64,000 bases of DNA from Armatimonadota bacterium (GCA_031081715.1 JAVHMA010000003.1:62001-126000); one strand, 5' to 3'; shown: positions 8,844-18,373, counted from the stretch's first letter. Translations and numbers: made by a program. The notes: a model not told the origin generated them from the sequence alone.

Positions 8844-10017
8844 GGGGCTTGTCCGCGCGCGACGCGTGTGGAAGCGGTTCCGCACGGACCGACAGCGGCG
8901 CCTGCTGCGGGATCAGGTCGGCAGCCTGGTGGCGAGACTGCGCGGTGAGCACGCCGGCGGCTGGCGGTGGGCGCTCCGCGACGTCAGCCTCGAGGTGGCA
9001 CCCGGAGAGGCGGTGGGCATCGTCGGCGTCAACGGCTCGGGCAAATCGACCTTCCTGAAGATCCTCTCGCGCGTCACGTACCCCTACGCGGGCGAGGTGG
9101 AACTGATCGGGCGGGTGGCGGGGTTGATCGAAATCCGCGCCGGCATCCATCCGGACCTCACCGGGCGGGAGAACGTCTACCTGTACGGATCGTTGCTCGG
9201 GCTCTCGCGCGCCGAGGTCGCCGCGCGGTTCGACGACATCGTGGCGTTCGCCGAGCTGGGCGACGCGATCGACCGGCAGACGAAGTATTTCTCGTCGGGC
9301 ATGCAGATGCGCCTGGCGTTCTCGGTGGCGGCGTCGCTGGAACCCGACATCCTGCTCGTGGACGAGGTCCTGGCGGTCGGCGACGCGGCATTCCAGCAGA
9401 AGTGCTTCGATCGGATGCAGACGCTGCTCGGTCGGGGCGTGACGCTGGTGTTCGTGTCGCACGACCTGGCGTCTGTGGAAGCGCTGTGCACGCGGGGGCT
9501 GTGGCTACAGGAGGGGTGCGTGGAGAGCGAGGGTCCGGTGCGCGAGGTCCTCGGCGCCTACCGGAGCCACATTGAAGGCCTCGCGGAGGCGTCCCGAAGC
9601 GTGGGAGACCTGGTGCGGCTGGCGCAGTCGCGCATCGCCGGAGCGGCGGGCATGAGCATTCGCACCCAGCACCCGCTGGAGGTGAGCGTCGTCCTCGAGA
9701 GCGACGCGGCGCGCACCGTGCGCGTGTGCTTCGGGCTCAGTGAGGGTCCGGCGACGCCGATGGTGGTTCTGCAACGCGAGCTCTCCATCGCCCACGGCGC
9801 CACGCGCGTGGCGTGCCGCATCGAACGCCTCCCCTTCCCCAGGGGTCGCTACTACCTCTGGGCGACCGTCGTCGACGCCGACAGGCACGAGCTGCTGGCC
9901 TGGCAACCGGTGACGCACTTCGACGTGGCGGGCCCCGACCTGGATCGCCCCCCCCGGGGGATCGTGCGCCTAGCGCCTGTCCACGTCGAGGCGACGTGGC
10001 AGCACGACGCGGTGTGA
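8833..10017 (+). CDS. wzt: Polysaccharide ABC exporter ATPase with C-terminal glycan-recognition domain (Wzt-type)
   Basis: A 394-residue ATPase. Walker A GVNGSGKST is at 65-73, the ABC signature SSGMQMRL near 155, Walker B ILLVDEVLAVGD near 173 and the switch His in VFVSHDL. About 140 further residues after 255 form the extra beta-sandwich domain that, in Wzt proteins, binds the modified non-reducing end of the glycan. That predicts export gated by a terminal modification. Candidates here are the methyltransferase half of the 15719 gene and the 17326 deacetylase. The ATG at 8833 lies 11 bp inside wzm. Confidence 0.9.
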   Translation: MSSRGLVRARRVWKRFRTDRQRRLLRDQVGSLVARLRGEHAGGWRWALRDVSLEVAPGEAVGIVGVNGSGKSTFLKILSRVTYPYAGEVELIGRVAGLIEIRAGIHPDLTGRENVYLYGSLLGLSRAEVAARFDDIVAFAELGDAIDRQTKYFSSGMQMRLAFSVAASLEPDILLVDEVLAVGDAAFQQKCFDRMQTLLGRGVTLVFVSHDLASVEALCTRGLWLQEGCVESEGPVREVLGAYRSHIEGLAEASRSVGDLVRLAQSRIAGAAGMSIRTQHPLEVSVVLESDAARTVRVCFGLSEGPATPMVVLQRELSIAHGATRVACRIERLPFPRGRYYLWATVVDADRHELLAWQPVTHFDVAGPDLDRPPRGIVRLAPVHVEATWQHDAV

Positions 10018-11228
10018 GAGTGCTCGTCGCCAGCCAGACCGTGCCCTCCCCGCCGATCTCGGGTGCGAGGATCCGGCTGGCGCACGTGGTCGCCTCGCTG
10101 ACCGCCCTCGGCCACGTGGACCTGTTCGCCATGCCCGACCGACCGATGCCGCCCCAGGGACCGACGGGGGTCCGGCTGGAGGTGGCGGTGCGCGCGCCAG
10201 CGACCACCCCATGGTGGCGCAGGCTCTCGTGGTGGGCACGCGCGGACTGCCCGCCGGCGCTCGCCGGCGCCGGTCGCGCCACGGTGCGCGGGCGGTTCAT
10301 GGCCTGGGCCCACCCGTCGTACGATCTCGTCTGGTTTCACCGGGCTGAGAGCTACGCGCTCCTGCACGACCTCGCCGTCGGACCCACCATTGTGGACCTC
10401 GACGACCTGGAGGACCGGAAGATCCTCGGCCGGCTGGCCGTCGCCCCCGTCACGCTCCCTGGCCCGGGGCCCCTGCGCGCCGTGCGCCGGGCGCTGGCGG
10501 AGGTCGCCGGCCGCCGCGACGCGCACGCCTGGCGGCGATGGCAGACTCGAATCGCCGCCTCCGTCCAGGCCGTGGCTGTGTGCAGCGAAGCCGACCGCAG
10601 GCACCTGGGGGCGCCCAATGCCAGCGTGATCGCGAACGGCTACGACGACGCGGACCGGCCGGCCGGCCGCGAGGCCGTGGCGGACCCGCCGACGATCCTG
10701 TTCGCGGGTTTCCTGGCCTACCCGCCCAACCTCGACGGGGCCGTGTGGCTCCTCGACGAGATTGCACCGCGGATATGGCGGCGGCGGCCCCGAGTACGAT
10801 TCCGGCTCGTGGGGGACGCCCCGGAGGCACTGCGCCAGCGGCACGACCCGCCGGCCGTCACGGTGAGGGGCGTGGCTTCCGACATGTGGCCGGAGCTGGC
10901 AACCGCCGACCTGGTCGTCGTCCCGATCCGGTTCGGAAGCGGCACCCGCATCAAGATCCTGGAGGCGTTCGCGCACCGTCTCCCGGTCGTGGCCACACCC
11001 GCCGGCGCCGAAGGGCTGGAGGTCACGCATGAGCGCGAGCTGCTGCTCGCCGGGGATGCGGACGCCTTCGCCGACGCCTGCCTGCGCGCGCTGGGCGACC
11101 CCCCGCTGCGCCGGAGACTCGCGGACGCGGGATGGCACCTCTACCGGACGCGCTACCGGTGGGCGGACATCGAGCGGACGATCCTCGCACTCGCCCGACG
11201 GGTCGCCTCGGGAGGTCGCTGTGCCTGA
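10014..11228 (+). CDS. Glycosyltransferase family 4 (GT-B)
   Basis: A 404-residue two-domain GT-B enzyme. The N-terminal acceptor domain begins VRVLVASQTVPSPPISGARI. The C-terminal nucleotide-sugar domain contains FAGFLAYPPNLDGAVWLL and the donor-binding region FGSGTRIKILEAFA, with the family's glutamate, and then PVVATPAGAEGL. This arrangement is typical of retaining GT4 enzymes. The GTG at 10014 overlaps the Wzt stop (GTGA); frames reaching back further overlap wzt without homology. Its sugar specificity is not predictable from the sequence. Confidence 0.85.
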   Translation: MRVLVASQTVPSPPISGARIRLAHVVASLTALGHVDLFAMPDRPMPPQGPTGVRLEVAVRAPATTPWWRRLSWWARADCPPALAGAGRATVRGRFMAWAHPSYDLVWFHRAESYALLHDLAVGPTIVDLDDLEDRKILGRLAVAPVTLPGPGPLRAVRRALAEVAGRRDAHAWRRWQTRIAASVQAVAVCSEADRRHLGAPNASVIANGYDDADRPAGREAVADPPTILFAGFLAYPPNLDGAVWLLDEIAPRIWRRRPRVRFRLVGDAPEALRQRHDPPAVTVRGVASDMWPELATADLVVVPIRFGSGTRIKILEAFAHRLPVVATPAGAEGLEVTHERELLLAGDADAFADACLRALGDPPLRRRLADAGWHLYRTRYRWADIERTILALARRVASGGRCA

Positions 11229-11958
11229 GTGGCTCCGGCCGGTCCGGATGGTCCTCCGGCGGGCGCCGTGGCAGACGCTGATGCGGCTGCGCGAGCGGAC
11301 CGGCCCCGTCATCGCGGAGCTCGTCGGACCGCTCCGCCTCGACGTGCTGGTCGTGCGCGACTTCTTGCGGTTCTACGTGGACCATCAGGACCTGGCGGCG
11401 GACAGCTTCGACGCGTTCGTCCACGCCGCCCGCGACCACCGGTTCTGGGATCTGATCTACGGATGGTTCAGTCTCTACCAGCCGGAGGCCGTGCGCGACC
11501 CCAGGGTCTTTGGCGAGCACTTCGCCGGCCAGGTCCGCAGATCGGTCATGCTGTGGCACGAGCTCGCGGACGGATATGACCGACAACGGCCGATCGAAGT
11601 CAAGGTCGCCGCGCGCGTGCTCCCGACGCACACAGGGAAGATCGTGCACAGCCGCCAGGGACTGGGCGACGGCGGTCACAGGGCGGCCTGCCTCATGCTG
11701 AGGGACCTGCGAACGCTACCGGCTGGCGTGGTCCGCTACACGTGGTTTCGGCGGCGGCGGCCGTACGACGGCACCTGGGTGCTCACCCACCGGCGGGCGC
11801 TCGGGCCGACCGAGTACTTCGGCTATCTCTCGGAGGTCTATGGGTCGCCAAACCCCCTCCGCACGGCGGCCGCACTGCGCCGGTTCGTGGCCGCAGCGGC
11901 ACCGGCACGACTTCGCGAGCTCGAATCGGTCATCCGCGGCGACGGCTACGACGGGTGA
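11221..11958 (+). CDS. Glycan-cluster protein with ParB/sulfiredoxin-like motif
   Basis: A 245-residue protein that I do not recognise as a named family. Near residues 135-150 it has GLGDGGHRAACLMLRD. This resembles the DG-x-HR-xx-A phosphate/nucleotide-binding motif of the ParB/sulfiredoxin fold, preceded by beta-rich VKVAARVLPTHTGKIVHS. There is no signal peptide or membrane segment. The GTG at 11221 has GGAGGT five bases upstream and overlaps the previous stop. Its place among glycosyltransferases suggests a role in glycan assembly, perhaps a kinase-like or nucleotide-binding activity, but this is inference. A regulatory or DNA-binding role is less likely in this context. Confidence 0.7.
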   Translation: MPEWLRPVRMVLRRAPWQTLMRLRERTGPVIAELVGPLRLDVLVVRDFLRFYVDHQDLAADSFDAFVHAARDHRFWDLIYGWFSLYQPEAVRDPRVFGEHFAGQVRRSVMLWHELADGYDRQRPIEVKVAARVLPTHTGKIVHSRQGLGDGGHRAACLMLRDLRTLPAGVVRYTWFRRRRPYDGTWVLTHRRALGPTEYFGYLSEVYGSPNPLRTAAALRRFVAAAAPARLRELESVIRGDGYDG

Positions 11959-11961
11959 GCG

Positions 11962-13230
11962 ATGAACGCGCGGGTCGGACCGCTGGTCAGCGTGATCATC
12001 CCGTCGCACAACTACGCCCACTTCCTCGGCGCCGCGATCCAGAGCGCCCTCGACCAGCGCTACCGCCCCCTGGAGGTCATCGTGGTGGACGACGGCTCCA
12101 CCGACGACACGCCCGCGGTCCTCGAGCGCTACGCCGGGCGGGTGAAGGCGCTGCGCCTCGACGGCCGCGGGGTCGCGGCCGCGCGCAACGCCGGGCTCGC
12201 CCGGGCCGAGGGTCGATACGTGATCTTTCTTGACGCGGACGACCTGCTGCTGCCGGACGGGGTCACCGCCCAGGTGGCGCGGTGCGCGCGGGACCCGGAC
12301 CTGGGCGTCGTCATCGGCGCCTGGTACGTGTGCGACGTCCGGCTCGGCACGAGCGCGCTGGTCCATAGCCCGTTGCGTGCGGGCAGCGTGCTCCCGCAGC
12401 TCCTGCGGGGCAACGTCGTCACGACACCGTCGGCGCTGCTCGCGCGCCGCGACGTGCTCGCCGCCGCCGGGGGATTCGATACCGACCTGAGCTTCACCGC
12501 GGACTGGGAGATGTGGATTCGCCTGGCCCGGGGCGGGGTCAGGTTCGCGACGATCGAGACGCCGACGGCGGTCTACCGCGTCCACGGGCACAGCATGACG
12601 CGGGACCTCGAGCGCGCGGTGCGCGATGTGGTCCTGGTCCAGGACCGGTGCTTCGCCGATCCGCTCCTGGACGGAGAGACCAGGGCGGTGGAGCCCGCAG
12701 CCCGCGGGTCCATGCTGCAGTACCTCGGCCGGCTGGCCACGCAGCAGGGCGATGCCGATCGCGCGGCGGCGCTGTTGCGGCGTGCGCTCGCCTGCGACCC
12801 GTCGCTGGCGGACTCGCTCGACTTCTACCACGGCATCGCCCGAGCGCTGTGGGACCGGGAGCGGCGCGCCGGCCGCGGCCGCGTGGCGGCGGCCACGACC
12901 CGTCTGCCCGCGGTGCTCGCGCGGATCGACCCAACGCCCACCGCGCATCGCCGGGCGCTGCTCCTCCTGGCCGCCGGCATCGTCGCCCGCGGCGCCGGGG
13001 CATGGGGCCAGGCCGTGCGCTCGCTGCTCGCCGCGCTACGCGCCTCCCCATCCACCGTCCTGGCGGCCCCGCAGCGGACGGCGGCCCTCCGTCTGCCGGT
13101 TCCGCCGTGGCTTACCGGCGCGGTCCGGGGGCTGCTCGCGCGTGCCGGGCTGCGTCCCGCGACAGACCCTCCGCTTCCACCGCTCGTCGCGGCACTGCTG
13201 GGAGACCATCATGGCCACCGCCGTGCTTGA
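11962..13230 (+). CDS. Glycosyltransferase family 2 with C-terminal TPR-like tail
   Basis: A 422-residue protein. The GT2 domain occupies roughly residues 1-240, with VSVIIPSHNYAHFLG, VVDDGSTDD, the DxD motif LDADD and an acceptor motif DWEMW. The remaining part holds helical repeats (GRLATQQGDADRAAALLRRA) that look like tetratricopeptide units, seen in some GT2 proteins of exopolysaccharide clusters. The start ATG follows the previous stop by 3 bp. Its end overlaps the next gene by 20 bp, so the two are coupled. It is likely a hexosyltransferase of the same glycan; the sugar is unknown. Confidence 0.85.
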   Translation: MNARVGPLVSVIIPSHNYAHFLGAAIQSALDQRYRPLEVIVVDDGSTDDTPAVLERYAGRVKALRLDGRGVAAARNAGLARAEGRYVIFLDADDLLLPDGVTAQVARCARDPDLGVVIGAWYVCDVRLGTSALVHSPLRAGSVLPQLLRGNVVTTPSALLARRDVLAAAGGFDTDLSFTADWEMWIRLARGGVRFATIETPTAVYRVHGHSMTRDLERAVRDVVLVQDRCFADPLLDGETRAVEPAARGSMLQYLGRLATQQGDADRAAALLRRALACDPSLADSLDFYHGIARALWDRERRAGRGRVAAATTRLPAVLARIDPTPTAHRRALLLLAAGIVARGAGAWGQAVRSLLAALRASPSTVLAAPQRTAALRLPVPPWLTGAVRGLLARAGLRPATDPPLPPLVAALLGDHHGHRRA

Positions 13231-14386
13231 CCTGGACCTGAGCGCTGCACCGGCGGACATCGCCGGCCTCAATCGGTACGACCGCGCCCTGGTGTTGATA
13301 CGCTGGTGTGGGCACCCCGTCGGGGTTGTCGAGCTGCCGGTGGCGGGCGGACGCCTCGACGGCCAGGCGACGCGACGAGCCATGATCGACCGCCTGGACT
13401 GGGCGTTCTGGGAGCGCTGGCTGCGCGACCGCCTCGGCGAACCCGCGCCGGCGAGGCGGCCCGCGACCGTGGCCATCTGCACGCGCGAACGCCCGGACGA
13501 CCTGCAGCGCGCCCTGGAGGCGGTCACCCGCGGCCTCGACGACGGTGACGAGCTGCTCGTCATCGACAACGCGCCGTCCTCGGACGCCACGCGGCGCGTG
13601 GTGGAGCGCTTCCCCGTTGCGCGCTACGTGTGCGAGACCCGCCAGGGGCTCGATGTGGCCCGCAACCGGGCACTCCGCGAGGCCCGGTGGGACGTGGTGG
13701 CGTTCACTGACGACGATGCGGTCCCCGACCGCGGGTGGCTACGCGCGCTGCTGCCGCCCTTCGCCGATCCCCTGGTCCTCTGCGTGACCGGGTTGACGAT
13801 GCCGCTCGAGCTCGAAACCCCGGCGCAGGAAGCATTCGAGCGCTACGCGCCCTTCGGGCGGGGGTTCCGGCGCCGCGTGTTCGACGGGACACGTGACGAC
13901 CCGCTCGCGGTCGGTCACGTGGGCGCCGGCGCGAACATGGCGATTCGGCGCAGCGCGCTTGAGGTGGTGGGGCCGTTCGACGAGGCCCTCGACGCGGGCA
14001 CGGCGTCGCGGACCGGCGGCGATCACGAGATGTTCGCGCGCATCCTGGCCGCAGGGTACCGCATCGTCTACGAGCCCGACGCGCTGAGCTGGCACCGCCA
14101 CCGGCGCGCGTGGCCGGAGGTGCGACAGACGGCGTACGGGTACGGGGTGGGCGTCTACGCCATGTGGACGCGACTCCTCTTCGAGGCCGGCGAGGTGGGC
14201 GTCCTCAGCCGCAGCCTGACCTGGTTCTTCGACTACCAGCTCCCCAGGATCGCGCGCGCCGCATCGCGGCGCGCCGGCAGCCCGCCGGTTCTCCTCCTGC
14301 TGGCCGAGCTCTGGGGCTGCGCCGCCGGCCCGTGGGCCTATCTGAGCGCACGTCGGCGCCTCCGCCGTGGCCTCGCCGCAGGGTAG
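13211..14386 (+). CDS. Glycosyltransferase family 2
   Basis: A 391-residue protein with about 85 residues before the catalytic domain (YDRALVLIRWCGHPVGVVEL), a pre-domain found in some GT2 subgroups. The core then has ATVAICTRERP, LVIDNAPSSD, the DxD region FTDDDAVPD and the acceptor motif GGDHEMFARI near residue 275. The tail carries hydrophobic stretches that could associate with the membrane. The ATG at 13211 is preferred to an open frame that extends almost 200 codons upstream inside the neighbouring gene. It overlaps both neighbours by 20 bp. Confidence 0.85.
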   Translation: MATAVLDLDLSAAPADIAGLNRYDRALVLIRWCGHPVGVVELPVAGGRLDGQATRRAMIDRLDWAFWERWLRDRLGEPAPARRPATVAICTRERPDDLQRALEAVTRGLDDGDELLVIDNAPSSDATRRVVERFPVARYVCETRQGLDVARNRALREARWDVVAFTDDDAVPDRGWLRALLPPFADPLVLCVTGLTMPLELETPAQEAFERYAPFGRGFRRRVFDGTRDDPLAVGHVGAGANMAIRRSALEVVGPFDEALDAGTASRTGGDHEMFARILAAGYRIVYEPDALSWHRHRRAWPEVRQTAYGYGVGVYAMWTRLLFEAGEVGVLSRSLTWFFDYQLPRIARAASRRAGSPPVLLLLAELWGCAAGPWAYLSARRRLRRGLAAG

Positions 14387-15722
14387 TCCTCCCCTGAACG
14401 CGGCGGAGGTGACGCCGGCGGTGAGCATCGTCATTCCGACGCACAACCGGCGCGAGCGACTGCGCCGGACCCTCGACGCCCTGGCCACCGTCACCCGGCC
14501 GCCTGGCGGCCTCGAGGTCGTCGTCGTCATGGACCGCTGCACCGACGGCACGGACGCCATGCTCCAGCGGCTGCACCCGCCCTTCCCCCTCCGCGCGCTG
14601 GCGCTCGCCGGCCAGGGCGGACCGGCGGCGGCGCGCAATGCCGGCGCCGCGGCCGCGCAGGGATCGCTGCTGCTGTTCATGGACGACGACGTGGAGCCCT
14701 CGCCCGGGTTCGTCGCGGCCCACGTCGCGGCGCATGCCGCGCCCGACGCGGTGGTCATCGGTGCCCTCTCCCCCGCGCTGGACGGACAGGCGGGGTTCTT
14801 CCGGATCGCCCTGCGCCGGTGGTGGGAAGATATGTTCGACCGCATGCGTCGCCCCGGACATCGCTTCTGCGCTTTCGACCTGCTGTCGGGCAACGTCTCC
14901 CTGCCTGCAGCCCTGTTTCATCGCGCCGGGGGATTCGACCCGACGTTTACCTGCCACGAGGACTACGAGCTCGGCGTCAGGTTGATGCGGCTGGGCGCCC
15001 GGTTCACATTCGCGGAGGCGGCGGTTGCCCGGCATCACGAGGCGACCGACCTGCGAGGGGCCCTGCAGCGCAAGTTCGAGGAGGGGCGCGCTGACGTCGC
15101 CCTGGGCCACAAGCATCCCGAGATCATCCCCGAACTTCCGCTGCACCGGCTGTGGGAACTGCGGTCGCGCCGGGCACGGGCCGTGCGGCGCCTGGCGTTT
15201 CTCGCCCCGGCCGCCACCGGCGTGACCACGCGGGCGGGCCTCGTCGCGCTGTGGGTGCTAGAACGCGTCCGTGCGCGTCGCCTCTGGCGCCGGGTACTCA
15301 ACGACCTGTTGACGTACTGGTACTGGCGCGGAGCGGCCGGCGCGCTGGGGTCGCCCGCGGCCCTGGCCCGGTTTGCAACCGCAAGGTCCGGCGACGCAAG
15401 CGGCGCAGAGGAGGTGCTGATCGACCTGCGCGACGGGGTGGCGACGGCGGAGGCGAGCCTGGACCGGCTGCGGCCCGCGGCCGCGCGCCTCGTGTACGGT
15501 CCCCACCCGGTGGGGCGGCTCCCCGCGCGTCCCGGCGCGGAAGCCCTGGCTGGCAGGCATCTGCGGCCTCTCCTGGAGGGGGCCCTCGCGGCGCCCTTGC
15601 TGGACGCGATGGCCCGGGCCGGGGCGGTACCGGCCGACTTGGACGCGACGCGGCTCCGCGCGCTGTGCCGCGCCGTGCCGGCCAGACCGACGTCGGACGC
15701 GGAGCCGGCGACCCGGTCGTGA
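14367..15722 (+). CDS. Glycosyltransferase family 2 with extended C-terminus
   Basis: A 451-residue protein. The GT2 core at residues 20-250 has SIVIPTHNRRERL, LFMDDDVEPS as the metal site and CHEDYELGVRLMRLGA as the acceptor/ED motif. About 190 residues follow: a basic, aromatic stretch around LNDLLTYWYWRGAAGAL, probably membrane-peripheral, and an alanine-rich end with no recognised domain. The start is GTG inside the previous gene. The stop overlaps the next GTG (GTGA). It is one of five GT2 enzymes in the cluster, which implies a repeat unit or terminal structure of several sugars. Confidence 0.82.
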   Translation: MASPQGSPPLNAAEVTPAVSIVIPTHNRRERLRRTLDALATVTRPPGGLEVVVVMDRCTDGTDAMLQRLHPPFPLRALALAGQGGPAAARNAGAAAAQGSLLLFMDDDVEPSPGFVAAHVAAHAAPDAVVIGALSPALDGQAGFFRIALRRWWEDMFDRMRRPGHRFCAFDLLSGNVSLPAALFHRAGGFDPTFTCHEDYELGVRLMRLGARFTFAEAAVARHHEATDLRGALQRKFEEGRADVALGHKHPEIIPELPLHRLWELRSRRARAVRRLAFLAPAATGVTTRAGLVALWVLERVRARRLWRRVLNDLLTYWYWRGAAGALGSPAALARFATARSGDASGAEEVLIDLRDGVATAEASLDRLRPAAARLVYGPHPVGRLPARPGAEALAGRHLRPLLEGALAAPLLDAMARAGAVPADLDATRLRALCRAVPARPTSDAEPATRS

Positions 15723-17329
15723 GGCCGCGCGCCTCGGTGGTCATCACCTGTCACAACCAGGGCGCCTTTCTGGCGCAGGCCATCGAGAGCGCGCTGGCCC
15801 AGACGTATCCAGGGGTCGAGGTGATCGTGGTCGACGACGGGTCCACCGACGAGACCGCCGAGGTTGCCGCGCGCTACCCGGACGTGCGGCTGGTCTCCCA
15901 GCCTCGCGCCGGCCTGCCGGCGGCCCGCAACGCCGGGCTAGGGCTCTGTACCGGAGACGTTGTGACTTTCCTGGACGCGGATGACCGCCTGTTGCCGCAC
16001 GCCGTGGAGACCGGGGTGCGGGCCCTGCTCGCGCACCCCGAGGCGGCGTGTGTGGCCGGCCACTACCGGCTCATCGACGCCGCCGGCACCGTGACGGCCG
16101 AGTGGGCGCGCGCGCCCGTGGATTTCGACCCCTACGCCGCCTTGCTGCGGCGGAACCACATCGGGATGCACGCCGCCGTCCTCTACCGCCGCGCGGTTCT
16201 GGTCGAGCTCGGCGGGTTCGACACCACCCTGCGCGCGTGCGAGGACTATGACGTCTACCTGCGTCTCGCGCGCGCGCACGACATCCACGTCCACGGGGTC
16301 CTGATCGCCGAGTACCGGCGCCACGCGGGCAACCTCAGCCGCGACCCCGTTCTCATGCTCGAGGCGGCGCTGCGCGTCCACCGGCGCCAGTGGCCGTACG
16401 TCCGGACCCGGCCGCGGTACCTGGCAGCCTACCGTGAGGGCCGCGCGTTCTGGCGGGACTACTACGGCGGTCAGGTCCTGGAGCTGCTGCGGACGGGCAC
16501 CGGGGATGCGACCCGCATCCGGCGCGCCGCGTGGGCGCTGCTCGTCCATCACCCGTGGGGCCTCGCACGCGCCGGCCTTCCCGCGGTGCGCGCCGCGTTG
16601 CTCCGCCGGATCTGGCGCCGCATCCGGCGGGGCATCGCCGCGGCTATCCGTCGGGGCGCGCCGGCCCCGCGGAGGAGATCTGTGCGGTTCGGCGACCTCC
16701 GGCGGCTCACGCCGATCAGCGAGGTCTTCGGCTTCGACCGGGGGCAGCCGATCGACCGCCGGTACATCGAAGCGTTCGTGGCGCGCCACCGCGCCGACGT
16801 GCGGGGACGGGTGCTGGAGTTCGGGGACGCCGTGTACACGACGCGGTTCGGCGGGGACCGCGTCGCGCACAGCGACGTGTGGCACGTCGAGGAGGAGCGC
16901 CCGGGGACGACGATCGTGGGCGACCTCACGCGGGCCGACCATGTCCCGTCGGAAGCGTTCGACTGTATCATCTGCACGCAGACGCTCCACTTGATCTACG
17001 ACTTGCCTGCGGCGGTCCGGACGCTTCACCGGATCCTCAAGCCCGGCGGCGTGGTCCTGGCCACGGTGCCCGGCGTCAGCCGGGTGGCGTCCGACGAGTG
17101 GGGCCCGCGGTGGTGCTGGTCGCTTACCGTCACCTCGGCCCGACGCCTGTTCGAGGAGTGCTTCCCGACCGACCGCATCGAGGTCGCCGCGGCGGGCAAC
17201 GTTCTCGCCGCGACCGCCTTCCACTATGGACTCGCATCACACGAGCTGCGGCCTGAAGAACTCGACACCCACGACCCGCACTACCCTGTGGTCGTCACCG
17301 TGCGCGCGCAGAAGCCACAGGCCGGATGA
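15719..17329 (+). CDS. Glycosyltransferase family 2 fused to SAM-dependent methyltransferase
   Basis: A 536-residue fusion. The N-terminal GT2 (about residues 1-230) shows SVVITCHNQGAFLAQAI, VVDDGSTDE, FLDADDRL and ACEDYDVYLRLA. A basic linker (IRRGIAAAIRRG) leads to a class I methyltransferase-like domain (about 330-530). Motif I is atypical there, VLEFGDAVYT instead of the glycine-rich loop. IICTQTLHLIYD and LKPGGVVLATVPG match motifs IV-V of the Methyltransf_11 group. One polypeptide may therefore add and cap a sugar, which would suit a chain-terminating methylation read by the Wzt C-terminal domain (inference). GTG start in a GTGA overlap. Confidence 0.85.
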   Translation: MRPRASVVITCHNQGAFLAQAIESALAQTYPGVEVIVVDDGSTDETAEVAARYPDVRLVSQPRAGLPAARNAGLGLCTGDVVTFLDADDRLLPHAVETGVRALLAHPEAACVAGHYRLIDAAGTVTAEWARAPVDFDPYAALLRRNHIGMHAAVLYRRAVLVELGGFDTTLRACEDYDVYLRLARAHDIHVHGVLIAEYRRHAGNLSRDPVLMLEAALRVHRRQWPYVRTRPRYLAAYREGRAFWRDYYGGQVLELLRTGTGDATRIRRAAWALLVHHPWGLARAGLPAVRAALLRRIWRRIRRGIAAAIRRGAPAPRRRSVRFGDLRRLTPISEVFGFDRGQPIDRRYIEAFVARHRADVRGRVLEFGDAVYTTRFGGDRVAHSDVWHVEEERPGTTIVGDLTRADHVPSEAFDCIICTQTLHLIYDLPAAVRTLHRILKPGGVVLATVPGVSRVASDEWGPRWCWSLTVTSARRLFEECFPTDRIEVAAAGNVLAATAFHYGLASHELRPEELDTHDPHYPVVVTVRAQKPQAG

Positions 17330-18351
17330 TCCGGGGAGCCCTCGCGGCATGGCGCCGGCGCGTGCGCCGGCCGCGGCGAGCCGCAGCGCCGCGGGCCCTC
17401 ATCCTGCTCTACCACCGGATCGGGGAACCGGGCGTCGATCCGTGGGGGCTCACCGTCACCCCCGCGCGGCTGGCGCAGCACCTGGACGCGCTGCGGCGCT
17501 CCCGCCGCGTGGTTCCCTTGCACGAGCTGCTCGAGCGGCTCCGCCGCGGGGAGGGGCGGCTGGCCGCGGTCACCTTCGATGACGGCTATAGCGACGCCCT
17601 CACCCAGGCGGCCCCGCGGCTCGCGGATGCGGGCGTCCCCGCCACGGTCTTCGTGACCACGGGTGCCCTCGACCGCCCCGCCGAGCACTGGTGGGATACA
17701 CTGGCGCACCTCGTGTTTGCTGGCGCCCTCCCGACGACGTGCGACCTCGAGCTGGCCGGCCGGCCGTTTCGGATGTCGCTCGAGGCAGGGGCCAGCGGGG
17801 ACCACGCAGAGGCCACCGACGGCCCGTGGCGCGCGTGGGAGCCGCCGCCCGGTCCGCGTGAGGCGCTGTACCGGGCCCTCTACGATCTCCTGCTTCCCCT
17901 GCGGGAACTGGAGCGTCGCCGCGCGCTCGACGCGCTCCACGCGTGGGCGGGAGTAGCTCAGGCGATCAGGGCCTCGCACCGACTGCTGACCGCCGCCGAG
18001 CTGCGCGACCTCGCCCGGCGCGACCACATCGAGATCGGCGCTCACACGGTCACGCACCCGTGGCTTGCGGCACAGTCGGTGGCCGACCAGGCGGCCGAGA
18101 TCGCGGGCAGCCGCCAGGCCATCGAGCGCGTTATCGAGCGTCCCGTGACGGCCTTCGCGTACCCTTATGGTCGAACCGAGCACTACACGCGACAGACCGT
18201 GCGCCTGGTGCGTCGCGCCGGGTTCGCGCTGGCGTGCGCGAACGTCCCGGGACCCGTCGATGCCGGGACCGATCCCTTCCAGTTACCGCGCCTGCAGGTC
18301 CAAAACTGGGGCGTCGAGGAGTTCGCGGCGCGGCTCCTCAACCTGACCTGA
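17326..18351 (+). CDS. Polysaccharide deacetylase (NodB homology domain)
   Basis: A 341-residue carbohydrate esterase family 4 protein. The metal-binding motifs are VTFDDGYSDA (Asp85, Asp86) and GAHTVTHPWL further along. An FAYPYGRTEHY motif matches the family's catalytic-base region. There is no clear signal peptide, only a basic N-terminus, so the protein may act in the cytoplasm or be held at the membrane. It is the last gene of the glycan operon (ATGA overlap with the fusion gene). It probably de-N-acetylates a sugar of the exported chain. Confidence 0.88.
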   Translation: MIRGALAAWRRRVRRPRRAAAPRALILLYHRIGEPGVDPWGLTVTPARLAQHLDALRRSRRVVPLHELLERLRRGEGRLAAVTFDDGYSDALTQAAPRLADAGVPATVFVTTGALDRPAEHWWDTLAHLVFAGALPTTCDLELAGRPFRMSLEAGASGDHAEATDGPWRAWEPPPGPREALYRALYDLLLPLRELERRRALDALHAWAGVAQAIRASHRLLTAAELRDLARRDHIEIGAHTVTHPWLAAQSVADQAAEIAGSRQAIERVIERPVTAFAYPYGRTEHYTRQTVRLVRRAGFALACANVPGPVDAGTDPFQLPRLQVQNWGVEEFAARLLNLT

Positions 18352-18373
18352 CCGCCTGCGGCCTGCTGAACCG

